Part shown: positions 44,761 through 54,332 of the stretch, one piece after another
How positions within the stretch are numbered: position 1 is the first letter of the stretch
Layout of the letters: every line of letters begins with the position of its first letter
Assembly: GCF_029051645.1 (NCBI RefSeq)
Contig: NZ_JAACFS010000003.1
Location: 248,001-312,000, forward strand
Source: Bradyrhizobium sp. CSA112
GTDB taxonomy: Bacteria; Pseudomonadota; Alphaproteobacteria; Rhizobiales; Xanthobacteraceae
DNA: 64,000 nucleotides
Direction of reading: 5' to 3'
Program-made: the position numbers and the translations under genes
Notes under the pieces: model-generated
Databases searched by the model: none
What the model was told of the DNA's origin: nothing
What the model saw: the letters and a program-made list of their open reading frames with translations, nothing else

Positions 44761-45729
44761 GTGGCAGTTCATTCTTCCCAATCCGAGATGCTATCGCGTG
44801 GTGCGCGCATGTTGCGCACCGCGCTCGGACCAGCGATAGCGTCCTGGCTCGAAGACCCCGTAATCATCGAGGTGATGCTCAATCCCGATGGCCGGCTCTG
44901 GGTCGATCGATTGTCGGGAGGTCTCGCGGATACCGGCGAACGACTCGCCGCAGCCGACGGCGAACGCATTGTTCGGCTTGTTGCCCATCATGTCGGCGTC
45001 GAGGTCCATCTGGCAAGTCCGCGGGTTTCGGCCGAATTGCCCGAGACGGGAGAGCGATTCGAGGGGTTGCTGCCGCCCGTGGTGACAGCACCAGCCTTCG
45101 CAATCCGCAAGCCGGCGGTCGCCGTCTTCACGCTCGACGATTATGTCGCCGCCGGCACCATGACTGGAGTTCAAGCAGAAATGCTCCGCGAAGCCGTCCG
45201 GGAGCGTCACAACATTCTCGTGGCGGGCGGTACCTCGACCGGCAAGACCACCTTAACGAATGCGCTTCTGGCCGAAGTCGCCAGGACAACCGACCGCGTG
45301 GTGCTAATCGAGGATACCCGGGAGTTGCAATGCAAGTCGCCAAACCTCGTGGCATTACGCACGAAGGACGGCGTTGCCTCACTGTCTGACCTTGTTCGTT
45401 CTTCGCTGCGGCTGCGTCCCGACCGGATTCCAATCGGTGAGGTACGTGGCGCCGAGGCGCTCGATCTCCTCAAGGCTTGGGGCACCGGCCATCCCGGAGG
45501 AGTCGGCACCATTCACGCTGGCACGGCGCTTGGCGCGCTACGCCGGCTCGAGCAGCTCATCCAGGAAGCGGTCGTCACCGTGCCGCGCGCGCTGATTGCG
45601 GAAACCATCGATGTCATCGCCGTTCTCTCCGGCCGTGGCACTAACCGACGGTTGACCGAACTGGCGCGCGTCGAGGGCCTGACGTCCGATGGCGAGTACC
45701 TCATCTCACTCTCAGGAGACCGATCGTGA
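44761..45729 (+). CDS. trbB: TrbB, conjugal transfer ATPase (VirB11 family)
   Basis: A 322-residue secretion ATPase with Walker A GGTSTGKT (156-163), an IEDTRELQ Asp box and a [11 protein letters not shown]is box. It forms a hexamer at the base of the mating channel and powers pilus assembly or substrate transfer. The GTG at 44761 after GGGGG is favoured; a TTG at 44749 is possible. The stop overlaps the trbC start. Confidence 0.95.
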   Translation: MAVHSSQSEMLSRGARMLRTALGPAIASWLEDPVIIEVMLNPDGRLWVDRLSGGLADTGERLAAADGERIVRLVAHHVGVEVHLASPRVSAELPETGERFEGLLPPVVTAPAFAIRKPAVAVFTLDDYVAAGTMTGVQAEMLREAVRERHNILVAGGTSTGKTTLTNALLAEVARTTDRVVLIEDTRELQCKSPNLVALRTKDGVASLSDLVRSSLRLRPDRIPIGEVRGAEALDLLKAWGTGHPGGVGTIHAGTALGALRRLEQLIQEAVVTVPRALIAETIDVIAVLSGRGTNRRLTELARVEGLTSDGEYLISLSGDRS

Positions 45730-46049
45730 AGGACATCACATTGCGACCCGTGGTGGAAACGGCTGCCGCTACTTTCAGCTCTTTAGTGATCTCTCCCACG
45801 GCATATGCGGCGGGATCCAACATGCCATGGGAGCAGCCGCTCAACCAGATCCTGCAATCGGTCGAAGGACCGGTCGCCAAGATCCTGGCCGTGATCATCA
45901 TCATCGTCACCGGTCTTACCCTCGCATTCGGCGACACCTCCAGCGGTTTCCGGCGCCTGATCCAAATCGTGTTCGGTCTGTCGATCGCATTTGCGGCGTC
46001 GAGCTTCTTCCTGGCGTTTTTCTCGTTCGGCGGCGGGGTGCTCATCTGA
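45726..46049 (+). CDS. trbC: TrbC, conjugative pilin
   Basis: A 107-residue protein with a signal region ending near AYAAGS and two hydrophobic segments (AKILAVIIIIVTGLTLAFG, IAFAASSFFLAFFSFGGGVL). This is the VirB2/TrbC pilin layout. It is a likely substrate of the TraF peptidase. GTG 45726 overlaps the trbB stop; its own stop shares a base with the trbD start. Confidence 0.93.
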   Translation: MKDITLRPVVETAAATFSSLVISPTAYAAGSNMPWEQPLNQILQSVEGPVAKILAVIIIIVTGLTLAFGDTSSGFRRLIQIVFGLSIAFAASSFFLAFFSFGGGVLI

Positions 46050-46312
46050 TGGACGGACCCGTTGAAGGCTTCGCGGTACCGGTGCATCGCGCCCTGACCG
46101 AGCCGATCCTGCTCGGCGGCGCGCCGCGTGCGATCGCCATCGTCAACGGCACCGTTGCCGCGGCGCTCGGTCTCGGCCTGCGGCTTTGGATTGCCGGCCT
46201 CCTGATCTGGGCAATTGGTCATGCCGCTGCCGTCTGGGCCGCGAAGCGCGATCCGCTCTTTGTCGAGACTGCAAGACGCCATCTGCGCATCCCAACCCAT
46301 CTGAATGTGTGA
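46049..46312 (+). CDS. trbD: TrbD, VirB3-like channel protein
   Basis: An 87-residue inner-membrane protein (GFAVPVHRALTEPILLGGAP, then two hydrophobic segments and DPLFVETARRHL). These features fit TrbD/VirB3, which works with the TrbE ATPase. ATG 46049 overlaps the trbC stop. Confidence 0.93.
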   Translation: MDGPVEGFAVPVHRALTEPILLGGAPRAIAIVNGTVAAALGLGLRLWIAGLLIWAIGHAAAVWAAKRDPLFVETARRHLRIPTHLNV

Positions 46313-46319
46313 GCAACCA

Positions 46320-48761
46320 ATGATGAACCTTGCCGAATACCGCCGCTCCACTACACGTCTTGCGGATTTCCTGCCATGGGCCGCACTGGTCGACGAAGGC
46401 ATCCTCCTCAACAAGGACGGATCGTTTCAGAGGACCGCGCGCTTTCGCGGACCCGATCTTGATTCCTCTGTTCCAGCAGAACTTGTTGCGGTTGCCGGCC
46501 GCCTCAATAACGCCTTGAGGCGCCTCGGATCCGGCTGGGCGGTGTTTGTTGAAGCGCAGAGGTATTCATCGAACGCCTATCCAGCGAGCAGTTGTCCGGA
46601 CGTGGCATCGGCGCTGGTCGATGCCGAGCGCCGGGCGCAATTCGAGGAAGAGGGAGCTCACTACGAGTCAGCCTATTTCCTCACCTTCCTGTATATGCCG
46701 CCGGCGGAGGATGCAGCGCGCGCCGAGCGCTTCCTTTATGAAGGACAGGAACGCGGGCAAGCTTCCGGCGCCCACGAAGTGTTGCGCGGCTTCGTCGACC
46801 GAACCGACCGCGTACTGCAACTGATCGAAGGATTCATGCCGGAGAGCCGGTGGCTCGATGACGGCGAGACGCTGACGTACCTGCATGCTTGCGTCTCGAC
46901 CAAGATACATCGCGTCCGCGTTCCCGAGATTCCCATGTATCTCGATGCGCTGTTGGCGGACGAGCCCCTGACGGGTGGGCTCGAGCCGATGCTGGGCGAC
47001 CAACACCTGCGTGTGCTCACGATTGTGGGGTTCCCGACCGTGACCACGCCGGGGATCCTGGATGATCTCAATCGGCTGGCGTTCCCCTATCGCTGGTCCA
47101 CTCGGGCGATCATGCTCGATAAGGCTGACGCGACGAAGCTCCTGACCAGGATCCGGCGGCAATGGTTCGCCAAGCGGAAATCCGTTGCCGCAATCCTGAA
47201 GGAGGTGATGACCAATGAGACTTCGTCTCTCATCGATACCGACGCTAGCAACAAGGCTATCGACGCCGACGCTGCGTTGCAGGAGCTCGGCTCCGATCTG
47301 ATCGGAGAGGCATTTGTCACCGCCACGATCACGGTCTGGGACGAGAATCCGCGCATCGCGGACGAACGGTTGCGCTTGGTCGAGAAGGTCATTCAGGGAC
47401 GCGATTTCACTTGCATGGTGGAGACCATCAATGCCGTTGATGCCTGGCTGGGCTCGTTGCCCGGCCACGTCTATGCCAACGTCCGCCAGCCCCCGGTTTC
47501 GACCCTGAACATCGCCCATATGATCCCGTTGTCCGCGGTTTGGGCAGGGCCGGCGAGGGACACTCATCTCGGCGCGCCGCCGCTGTTCTTTGCACGCACG
47601 GAAGGATCCACGCCGTTTCGTTTTTCCCTCCACGTCGGGGACGTCGGGCACACGCTGGTGGTCGGTCCGACCGGTGCGGGCAAGTCCGTGCTGCTTGCGC
47701 TGATGGCGCTGCAGTTCCGCCGTTATCCAAGCTCCCAGATCTTTGCCTTCGATTTCGGCGGGTCGATCAGGGCCGCGGCGCTCGCCATGAAGGGCGATTG
47801 GCACGATCTTAGCGGTGCGCTGTCCGATAGCGCCTCCGAACCGGTCGCCCTGCAGCCGCTAGCCATGATTGACGATGCGGCCGAGCGCGGCTGGGCGGCG
47901 GAATGGATCGCAGCCATTCTAGCCCGCGAAAAGATCGACATGACGCCTGACGCCAAGGACCATCTTTGGTCGGCGCTGTCTTCGCTGGCTTCTGCGCCTA
48001 TGGGCGAACGCACCCTGACCGGTTTGTCTGTGCTGCTGCAGTCGCAGAGCTTAAAAAGAGCCCTTCAACCCTATTGCCTCAGTGGTCCCTTTGGCCGCTT
48101 GCTCGATGCCGAGATTGAGCGGATTGGAACAAGTCCGGTCCAGGTGTTCGAAACCGAGGGGCTGATCGGCAGCGGCGCCGCACCGGCGCTCCTATCCTAT
48201 CTCTTTCACCGGATTGAGGGGCAGCTCGACGGGAGGCCGACGCTGCTCATTATCGACGAAGGTTGGCTCGCGCTCGATGACGAAGGATTTGCCGGCCAGA
48301 TCCGCGAATGGCTGAAGACGCTGCGCAAGAAGAATGCCTCCGTTGTCTTCGCCACGCAGTCACTCTCGGATATCGACGGCTCCGCGATTGCGTCTGCCAT
48401 CATCGAGAGCTGCCCGACGCGGCTGTTCCTGCCGAACGAGCGGGCGATCGAGCCGCGAATCGCGGCTATCTACCAGCGCTTCGGTCTCAACGACCGGCAG
48501 ATCGAGATCCTCGCGCGCGCCACGCCCAAGCGTGACTACTATTGCCAGTCACGGCGCGGCAATCGCCTGTTCGAGCTGGGCCTTGAGGAATTCGCGCTCG
48601 CCTTCACTGCGGCTTCATCAAAGTCCGATCAGGCAATGATCGAGCGCGTGCTGGCCGAACATGGCCGCGACGATTTTGTCACCGGCTGGCTCGCCGCGCG
48701 TGGGCTGGGTTGGGCCGCCGATCTCATTCCCGGTCTCATCAAGCAGGAGGGCTTGTCATGA
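46320..48761 (+). CDS. trbE: TrbE, mating-pair ATPase (VirB4 family)
   Basis: An 813-residue VirB4-type ATPase with Walker A GPTGAGKS (449-456) and Walker B LLIIDEGW (642-649), full length for the family. It drives channel assembly and substrate transfer. The start MMNLAEYRRS at 46320 is family-like; an ATG at 46305 lies inside trbD. The stop overlaps the trbJ start. Confidence 0.95.
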   Translation: MMNLAEYRRSTTRLADFLPWAALVDEGILLNKDGSFQRTARFRGPDLDSSVPAELVAVAGRLNNALRRLGSGWAVFVEAQRYSSNAYPASSCPDVASALVDAERRAQFEEEGAHYESAYFLTFLYMPPAEDAARAERFLYEGQERGQASGAHEVLRGFVDRTDRVLQLIEGFMPESRWLDDGETLTYLHACVSTKIHRVRVPEIPMYLDALLADEPLTGGLEPMLGDQHLRVLTIVGFPTVTTPGILDDLNRLAFPYRWSTRAIMLDKADATKLLTRIRRQWFAKRKSVAAILKEVMTNETSSLIDTDASNKAIDADAALQELGSDLIGEAFVTATITVWDENPRIADERLRLVEKVIQGRDFTCMVETINAVDAWLGSLPGHVYANVRQPPVSTLNIAHMIPLSAVWAGPARDTHLGAPPLFFARTEGSTPFRFSLHVGDVGHTLVVGPTGAGKSVLLALMALQFRRYPSSQIFAFDFGGSIRAAALAMKGDWHDLSGALSDSASEPVALQPLAMIDDAAERGWAAEWIAAILAREKIDMTPDAKDHLWSALSSLASAPMGERTLTGLSVLLQSQSLKRALQPYCLSGPFGRLLDAEIERIGTSPVQVFETEGLIGSGAAPALLSYLFHRIEGQLDGRPTLLIIDEGWLALDDEGFAGQIREWLKTLRKKNASVVFATQSLSDIDGSAIASAIIESCPTRLFLPNERAIEPRIAAIYQRFGLNDRQIEILARATPKRDYYCQSRRGNRLFELGLEEFALAFTAASSKSDQAMIERVLAEHGRDDFVTGWLAARGLGWAADLIPGLIKQEGLS

Positions 48762-49495
48762 TGCGTCCCCGCCACCTGCCAGCAGTGAGTGCGCTCGCCA
48801 TTGCGATCGCATGTGCCGCTTCGCCAACATCCTCCCAATTGATCGTGTTCGATCCCAACAACTATGCACAGAACGTGCTCACGGCTGCACGTGAGCTGCA
48901 GCAGATCAACAACCAGATTACGTCGCTGCAAAACCAGGCGCAGATGTTGATCAACCAGGCCAAGAATCTCGCCAGCCTGCCGTATTCCTCGTTGCAACAG
49001 CTCGAGCAGTCGATCCAGCGAACCCAACAGCTTCTCGCCCAGGCGCAGCGCATTGCCTACGATATCAATCAGATCGATCGGGCGTTCTCGACGACCTATG
49101 CGCCCGTTTCGGCGAACGAATCAGATCAAGCGCTGATCGCGAATGCGCAAACACGCTGGCAGAATTCTGTGGCGGGTTTGCAGGATGCTTTGCGCGTTCA
49201 GGCGACCGTAGTTGGGAATCTCGATACCCACCGCAAGGAGATGTCGGCCGTCGTCAGTTCAAGCCAAGGTGCGACCGGCACGCTACAGGCCAGCCAGGCC
49301 GGCAATCAGCTTCTTGGCCTGCAGGCGCAGCAGCTCGCCGACCTTACGGCCGCAGTTGCCGCGCAGGGACGGGCGCAAAATCTCGAAACCGCCCAGCGTA
49401 CCGCCGCCCAGGATCAGGGCAGGGAGCAGCTTCGTCGCTTTCTCGCACCCGGTCGCGGCTATCAGCCTTCGACAGTTCGGATGTTTCACCAATGA
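48758..49495 (+). CDS. trbJ: TrbJ, VirB5-like channel/pilus protein
   Basis: A 245-residue exported protein with a signal peptide (cleavage near AASPTSSQ) and long Gln-rich helices (NNQITSLQNQAQMLINQAKN, TQQLLAQAQRIAYDINQIDR). This is the VirB5/TrbJ pattern. ATG 48758 overlaps the trbE stop and its own stop overlaps trbK. Confidence 0.93.
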   Translation: MMRPRHLPAVSALAIAIACAASPTSSQLIVFDPNNYAQNVLTAARELQQINNQITSLQNQAQMLINQAKNLASLPYSSLQQLEQSIQRTQQLLAQAQRIAYDINQIDRAFSTTYAPVSANESDQALIANAQTRWQNSVAGLQDALRVQATVVGNLDTHRKEMSAVVSSSQGATGTLQASQAGNQLLGLQAQQLADLTAAVAAQGRAQNLETAQRTAAQDQGREQLRRFLAPGRGYQPSTVRMFHQ

Positions 49496-49875
49496 GCGGA
49501 CGTGGTGGACTTAAGCGGGTGATGCTTGTGACGACGGCGGCTGCCGTCCCCATCCTTGTCGCAGCGTGCACAATCCAGCTCCGCGGCGACAGCGACGGTC
49601 CACCGGCTAGATCGTCGGCATCCCGGGCAACGAGTCCGCTTGGCGGCGAACTCGAACGCTGCCGGAAGATCACCTCCGAGCAGGTTGCAGAACTCCAGGA
49701 GTGCCGTCTGATTTGGGCGGAGAACCGCCGTCGCTTCCTTGGCTCAAAGAAAACACCGGGCGTTACTTCCGCCGATGCTCAACCAGGCAGCCCGACACCG
49801 TCGTTGGCGCAGCCCAAGCATCCCGATCGTCTCCCCCAGGGCTGGCCGCCCGTTGCAACACCCGAACGCGAGTGA
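49492..49875 (+). CDS. trbK: TrbK-type lipoprotein, probable entry exclusion protein
   Basis: A 127-residue predicted lipoprotein with a hydrophobic N-terminus and lipobox LVAAC (about residues 22-26). It has a short conserved core (ELERCRKITSEQVAELQECR, IWAENRRRF) and a Pro-rich tail. The position between trbJ and trbL and the core fit TrbK-alt proteins, which block entry of a second copy of the element. ATG overlaps the trbJ stop. Confidence 0.85.
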   Translation: MSGRGGLKRVMLVTTAAAVPILVAACTIQLRGDSDGPPARSSASRATSPLGGELERCRKITSEQVAELQECRLIWAENRRRFLGSKKTPGVTSADAQPGSPTPSLAQPKHPDRLPQGWPPVATPERE

Positions 49876-49879
49876 TTCC

Positions 49880-51130
49880 ATGGGTGGCACCGGCGTCATC
49901 GACCGATTCCTGGAAACGTTTACCCGCTATATCGACTCTGGCTTTGGGTTGCTTGGCAACGAAGTCGCCTTCCTCGCAACCACGCTTGCCGCGATCGATG
50001 TCACGCTGGCCGCTCTGTTCTGGGCCTGGGGTACCGACGAGGACGTCATCGCTCGCCTCGTGAGGAAGACGCTCTTTGTCGGCGTGTTCGCCTACCTGAT
50101 CGGCAACTGGAACAACCTCGCCCGCATCGTTTTCGAGAGCTTTGCCGGTCTCGGGTTGAGAGCCTCAGGAACTGGATTGTCCGCGGCGGATTTCCTGCGG
50201 CCTGGGCGGATAGCACAGGTCGGTATCGATGCGGGGCGGCCAATCCTGGACTCAATCTCGGGCTTGATGGGCTATGTCAGCTTCTTTGAAAATTTCATCC
50301 AGATCGTGGTTCTGCTGTTCGCCTGGGCGATCGTGCTGCTCGCCTTCTTCATTCTGGCAATCCAGCTATTTATCACCTTGATTGAATTCAAGCTGACGAC
50401 GCTCGCTGGCTTCGTCCTGATTCCCTTTGGGCTATTCGGCAAGACGGCCTTCGCCGCCGAACGCGTGCTCGGCAACGTCATCTCATCCGGCGTCAAGGTC
50501 ATGGTGCTCGCCGTGATCGTCGGCATCGGCTCGACGCTGTTTTCGCAGTTTACCGCAGGCTCTAGCGGTGCACAGATCGGCATTGAAGATGCCATGGCCC
50601 TGGTGCTCGCAGCATTAGCGCTGCTGGGTCTGGGAATCTTTGGACCCGGCATCGCCAACGGCATCGTGTCCGGCGGCCCACAGCTTGGCGCCGGAGCCGC
50701 CGTCGGCACGGGGTTAGCTGCCGGCGGAGTCGTGGTGGCCGGAGCGGGTCTTGCTGCAGGCAGCGCTGGTGCACTCGCGGGAGCCGCACGTGGCGCTGCG
50801 ACGCTAGCGGGCAGTGCGAGCGGTGCGTTTCGGGCGAGTGGATTGTCCGGTGTCATGGACACCGGCGCATCCGCCATGACGAGCCCACTTCGTCGCGCCG
50901 CGGCAAGTCCCGGCAGCTCGGCATCAACCGGCGGCGCTGCGGCCGGTGAAGCCGGCGCAGCCCAGCCCCCTGCGAGTTCTTCATCTGCGGACACCCAGTC
51001 CAGTTGGGCCAGCCGCTTGAAGAGCATGAAGACCATGCGTCATGGGGCGTCCGCCGCCACCAACGCCGTCCGTTCTGCCGATCAGGATGGAGGCGGCGCC
51101 TCCGTAGATCTCTCGGAAGGAAAGCAGTGA
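49880..51130 (+). CDS. trbL: TrbL, polytopic channel protein (VirB6 family)
   Basis: A 416-residue inner-membrane protein. Six or more membrane segments occupy about 20-280 (including FIQIVVLLFAWAIVLLAFFI and ALVLAALALLGLGIFGPGIA), followed by a Gly/Ala-rich and then a Ser/Ala-rich soluble tail. This is the TrbL/VirB6 pattern. ATG 49880 is close to the trbK stop; the stop shares a base with the trbF start. Confidence 0.94.
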   Translation: MGGTGVIDRFLETFTRYIDSGFGLLGNEVAFLATTLAAIDVTLAALFWAWGTDEDVIARLVRKTLFVGVFAYLIGNWNNLARIVFESFAGLGLRASGTGLSAADFLRPGRIAQVGIDAGRPILDSISGLMGYVSFFENFIQIVVLLFAWAIVLLAFFILAIQLFITLIEFKLTTLAGFVLIPFGLFGKTAFAAERVLGNVISSGVKVMVLAVIVGIGSTLFSQFTAGSSGAQIGIEDAMALVLAALALLGLGIFGPGIANGIVSGGPQLGAGAAVGTGLAAGGVVVAGAGLAAGSAGALAGAARGAATLAGSASGAFRASGLSGVMDTGASAMTSPLRRAAASPGSSASTGGAAAGEAGAAQPPASSSSADTQSSWASRLKSMKTMRHGASAATNAVRSADQDGGGASVDLSEGKQ

Positions 51131-51813
51131 TGTTCAAGCGACCGTCCGTTCACTATGGCCGCACGCCCGCACCTGTGACGCCCTATCAGAAAGCGGCCCA
51201 AGTTTGGGACGACCGCATCGGTTCGGCGCGCGTGCAGGCGAGAAACTGGCGGCTGATGGCTTTCGGCTCGCTGATCCTGTCGGCGGGGCTCGCATCCGGT
51301 CTTGCCTGGCAGTCGACCCAAGGCACCATTACGCCCTGGGTCGTTGAGGTCGATCGTCTCGGCCAGGCGCAGAGCGTCAGCCCAGCCAATCCATTCTATC
51401 AGCCGACCGATCCGCAGATCGCCTTCCATTTGGCACGCTTCATCGAAGACGTGCGTGGACTTCCAGCCGACGCTGTCGTGCTGCGTCAGGACTGGCTGCG
51501 TGCCTATGACTTTACAACGGACCGCGGTGCGGCAGCCCTCAATAACCACGCTCGCGTCAACGATCCCTTTGCCAAGCTCGGCAAGCTGCAGATTGCGGTC
51601 GAAATATCGAGCGTCATCCGCGCCTCGCCGGAGAGCTTTCGCGTCGCCTGGCTCGAGCGCCGCTATGAAAACGGTCAGCTCGCCGCTACCGAACGCTGGA
51701 CCGCCATCCTCACCCTCGTGATCGAAACCCCGCGTGATGCCGATCGCCTGCGTAAGAATCCGCTCGGGGTCTATGTCAATGCCATCAACTGGTCGAAGGA
51801 GGTCGGGCAGTGA
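51130..51813 (+). CDS. trbF: TrbF, VirB8-like channel protein
   Basis: A 227-residue protein with one membrane anchor (about 45-63) and a periplasmic VirB8-like domain (TPWVVEVDRLGQAQSVSPAN, YVNAINWSKEV at the end). It nucleates assembly of the channel. ATG 51130 overlaps the trbL stop. Confidence 0.95.
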   Translation: MFKRPSVHYGRTPAPVTPYQKAAQVWDDRIGSARVQARNWRLMAFGSLILSAGLASGLAWQSTQGTITPWVVEVDRLGQAQSVSPANPFYQPTDPQIAFHLARFIEDVRGLPADAVVLRQDWLRAYDFTTDRGAAALNNHARVNDPFAKLGKLQIAVEISSVIRASPESFRVAWLERRYENGQLAATERWTAILTLVIETPRDADRLRKNPLGVYVNAINWSKEVGQ

Positions 51814-52790
51814 ACGAGCCGACAATCAAAATCGCTAGCCGACGTATGGGCAAGATCATGTGCCCCGTGCTGTTTGCTTGCCTAGTTGCACTCAGCGGTT
51901 GTACCACCTTCAAGCCACCGCAGATCAGCTACGATGCCGATGTCCCGCCGCTTCCTGGTCCACCATTGTTGGCGGAGGGCCGTCCACGGTCGCAGCACGT
52001 TCCACCGTCCTGGACGCCAGCCAAAGGAGGCAAGAAAGGTGTGGCGGAGGCGAAAGAGCCTGTCGCCCGGATTGAAACCGCCAATGATGCCGCACGCGTC
52101 GAACCCCGGAAGGAGGGCTACTTCAACGCGGTGCAGGTATTTCCGTTCAGTCCCGGTGCCCTCTATCAGATTTATGCCGCTCCTGGACAGATCACCGATA
52201 TCGCGCTCGAGCCCGGTGAGCAGCTTACGGGTTCAGGTCCGATATCGGCCGGCGACACCGTGCGCTGGGTTGTCGGCGATACCGAAAGCGGAAGTGGCGA
52301 CACCAGACGCGTCCATATCATGGTCAAGCCGACACGGTCCTCGATCGAGACCAATCTCGTGGTCAACACCGACCGGCGCACCTATCTGATTGAGCTACGA
52401 TCGCGTGAGAAGCCCTATATGCCCTCGGTGGCCTGGTTCTATCCCGAGGATCGGATGGCGCGCGCAGAGGCCGTTCCGCCGACGCCAGTCCTTCCCGAGC
52501 CTTCTCAGCGTCGCTACCGCTACACCATCGAAGGCGATGATCCGCCCTGGCGGCCGGTCGGTGCCTATGACGACGGTCGCAAGGTCTATGTGGAATTCTC
52601 TCCTGGCATAGTTCAGGGCGAGATGCCGCCGCTATTCGTCATCGGTCCGGATGGCAAGCCTGAAATCGTCAACTACCGAACCTATCGTAATGTGCTGATT
52701 GTCGATCGACTATTTGCCGCGGCTGAGCTGCGGCTTGGTGGCGATGCCCAGCAAAAAGTTCGGATCGTTAGAAGCGACCGGAGGTCTTGA
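51810..52790 (+). CDS. trbG: TrbG, VirB9-like outer-membrane complex protein
   Basis: A 326-residue exported protein with a lipobox-like LSGC (about 27-30) and the VirB9 fold (AVQVFPFSPGALYQIYAAPG, DTRRVHIMVKPTRSSIETNL, PYMPSVAWFYPED). It forms the outer-membrane core with TrbI. GTG 51810 overlaps the trbF stop. Confidence 0.95.
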   Translation: MNEPTIKIASRRMGKIMCPVLFACLVALSGCTTFKPPQISYDADVPPLPGPPLLAEGRPRSQHVPPSWTPAKGGKKGVAEAKEPVARIETANDAARVEPRKEGYFNAVQVFPFSPGALYQIYAAPGQITDIALEPGEQLTGSGPISAGDTVRWVVGDTESGSGDTRRVHIMVKPTRSSIETNLVVNTDRRTYLIELRSREKPYMPSVAWFYPEDRMARAEAVPPTPVLPEPSQRRYRYTIEGDDPPWRPVGAYDDGRKVYVEFSPGIVQGEMPPLFVIGPDGKPEIVNYRTYRNVLIVDRLFAAAELRLGGDAQQKVRIVRSDRRS

Positions 52791-53980
52791 TGACCAGCAC
52801 CGAAGCGAATAGTGCCGGCAGCCCTCATTCGACGGAGCCGAAGACATCCGAGGAAGTTGCTCGCTCTTTGCGCCTCCGCCCAGAACGCCCGCCTGTTAAG
52901 CGTCTGTCGCGTAAGATTTTGGCTAGCGGGACAGCATTGGCACTCCTTCTAATCCCTGCAGCCGTCCTCTGGGCCTTGCAGAACGATCGTACACGCGGGT
53001 CTGCATCCGAAGAACTCTACAGCACTGATCACCACAATGTGGCCGATGGCTTGGCCGGACTGCCGCGCGACTATGCAGGCGTTCCGCGCGACGTGCCTCG
53101 CCTTGGACCGCCATTGCCCGGCGATCTCGGTCGTCCAATCGTTGCGGCTCAAGCTCAGTCAGGTCCGCTAGCGGTCGATGCCGAGCAGCAGCGAATGAAC
53201 CAGGAAAGCGAGGCCGCGCGCATCAGCAAGGTCTTTGCGTCAACGAATGCTCGACCACCCGCGGCAATCACTCCCGCTGAGACCACCCCGAATGCTGTGG
53301 CATCGCCCGATGAGGCCTATGCTCAGAACGGACAAGATCGCAAGCTCGCGTTCATCAATGCCTCGATAGATCGCCGGACCATGAGCCCCGATCGTGTGAC
53401 GAAGCCGGCTTCGTCTTACGTCGTGCAGGCCGGGTCCGTGATCCCCGCTGCGCTTATTACGGGGCTTCGCTCCGATCTGCCGGGGCAAATCACCGCGCAG
53501 GTGACGGAGAATATCTATGACACGCCGACGGGACGCTCGCTGCTAATCCCCCAAGGAGCGCGGCTGATCGGAATCTACGACAGCCAGGTTGCCTTCGGCC
53601 AGTCGCGCGTGCTCTTGGTCTGGACACGTCTCATCATGCCGAATGGCCGATCGATCATCCTTGAGCGCCAGCCGGCTGCCGACGTCGGAGGATATTCGGG
53701 GCTGCAAGACGAGGTCGATCATCATTGGGGCGAGCTATTCAAGGCGGGGCTGCTGTCAACCTTGCTCAGCGTCGGGGCGGAGCTCGGCTCCGATGCCGGC
53801 AACAGTGACAGTGGTATCCTCCAGGCGCTTCGCCGCGGGGCAGGGGACTCTTTCAGCCAGACCGGCCAACAGATCGTTCGGCGTAACCTCAACATGCAGC
53901 CTACCCTGACAATCCGGCCGGGTTTCCCGGTGCGGGTAATCGTCAATCGCGATCTGGTCCTTGAACCATACAGAGTGTGA
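52790..53980 (+). CDS. trbI: TrbI, VirB10-like core complex protein
   Basis: A 396-residue protein with a cytoplasmic Pro-rich start, one membrane segment (about 43-63), a long linker and the C-terminal VirB10 domain (GSVIPAALITGLRSDLPGQI, LIPQGARLIGIYDSQVAFGQ, FPVRVIVNRDLVL). It spans both membranes and couples ATPase energy to the outer complex. ATG 52790 follows GAGGTC and overlaps the trbG stop. It is the last intact gene of the transfer operon. Confidence 0.95.
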   Translation: MTSTEANSAGSPHSTEPKTSEEVARSLRLRPERPPVKRLSRKILASGTALALLLIPAAVLWALQNDRTRGSASEELYSTDHHNVADGLAGLPRDYAGVPRDVPRLGPPLPGDLGRPIVAAQAQSGPLAVDAEQQRMNQESEAARISKVFASTNARPPAAITPAETTPNAVASPDEAYAQNGQDRKLAFINASIDRRTMSPDRVTKPASSYVVQAGSVIPAALITGLRSDLPGQITAQVTENIYDTPTGRSLLIPQGARLIGIYDSQVAFGQSRVLLVWTRLIMPNGRSIILERQPAADVGGYSGLQDEVDHHWGELFKAGLLSTLLSVGAELGSDAGNSDSGILQALRRGAGDSFSQTGQQIVRRNLNMQPTLTIRPGFPVRVIVNRDLVLEPYRV

Positions 53981-53988
53981 GAAAAGAA

Positions 53989-54060
53989 ATGACCAAGCTA
54001 AAAGCTCGGTGCCGTTGCCGATGACAATCCTGTCGAGGCTACTATAGATTTGCCAGCAAA
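53989..54060 (+). pseudogene. DUF2274 protein remnant after trbI
   Basis: ATG 53989 gives MTKLK and then a frameshift caused by one extra A in AAAA. The next frame continues as the family (KLGAVADDNPVEATIDLPAN) to about 54060 and then runs into unrelated sequence. In related elements a DUF2274 gene follows trbI. About two thirds of it is lost here. Confidence 0.7.
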
Positions 54061-54230
54061 TGGTCATTCTGCAGGTCGGTCCAATAGATCGACTTCTTTG
54101 TAGCGAGTTGATGACCCTCCGGCAGGGCAACTAAAATGCGTTCGCTCCACAGCGGCAAAGCCTTACTATTAAAGAGCGGCCCTGCATCCGTAGCTATGAC
54201 AACATCAATTGCGCTACGCATGGTCGGCAC
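54042..54230 (-). pseudogene. LysR-family regulator remnant
   Basis: The minus strand reads a piece of a LysR ligand-binding domain (AIDVVIATDAGPLF, LPLWSERILVALPEGHQLA, IYWTDLQNDHLL), then stops at 54042 in the DUF2274 remnant. No HTH domain or C-terminus is present. LysR genes commonly lie after trbI in this element family, opposite to it, so this is what is left after a deletion joined it to DUF2274. Confidence 0.7.
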
Positions 54231-54332
54231 TCGAAAAAAGACTCACAAGAAAATGCTGGAAAGGAACCTGAGCCGAATTCTGTTGGGAACAGGACTGTTC
54301 CATAGCCCTCGCAGTCAACACCGAGGCAGCCC

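Larger units (their letters stand above)
10297..54230. mobile_element. ICE-like conjugative element (approximate limits)
   Basis: Between two chromosomal metabolic blocks lies a full set of conjugation genes (relaxase, TraG, trbBCDEJKLFGI, TraF), a replication initiator with iteron-like repeats, ParB fragments and DUF736, DUF932, DUF2493, DUF2840 and toprim genes. This combination is the backbone of a family of integrative conjugative elements in Rhizobiales. Cargo genes sit between the DUF2493 gene and the ParB tail. The left limit is taken at the palindrome before the hipA remnant and the right limit at the LysR remnant. No integrase, tRNA or direct repeat was seen, so both ends are estimates. 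Confidence 0.75.
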
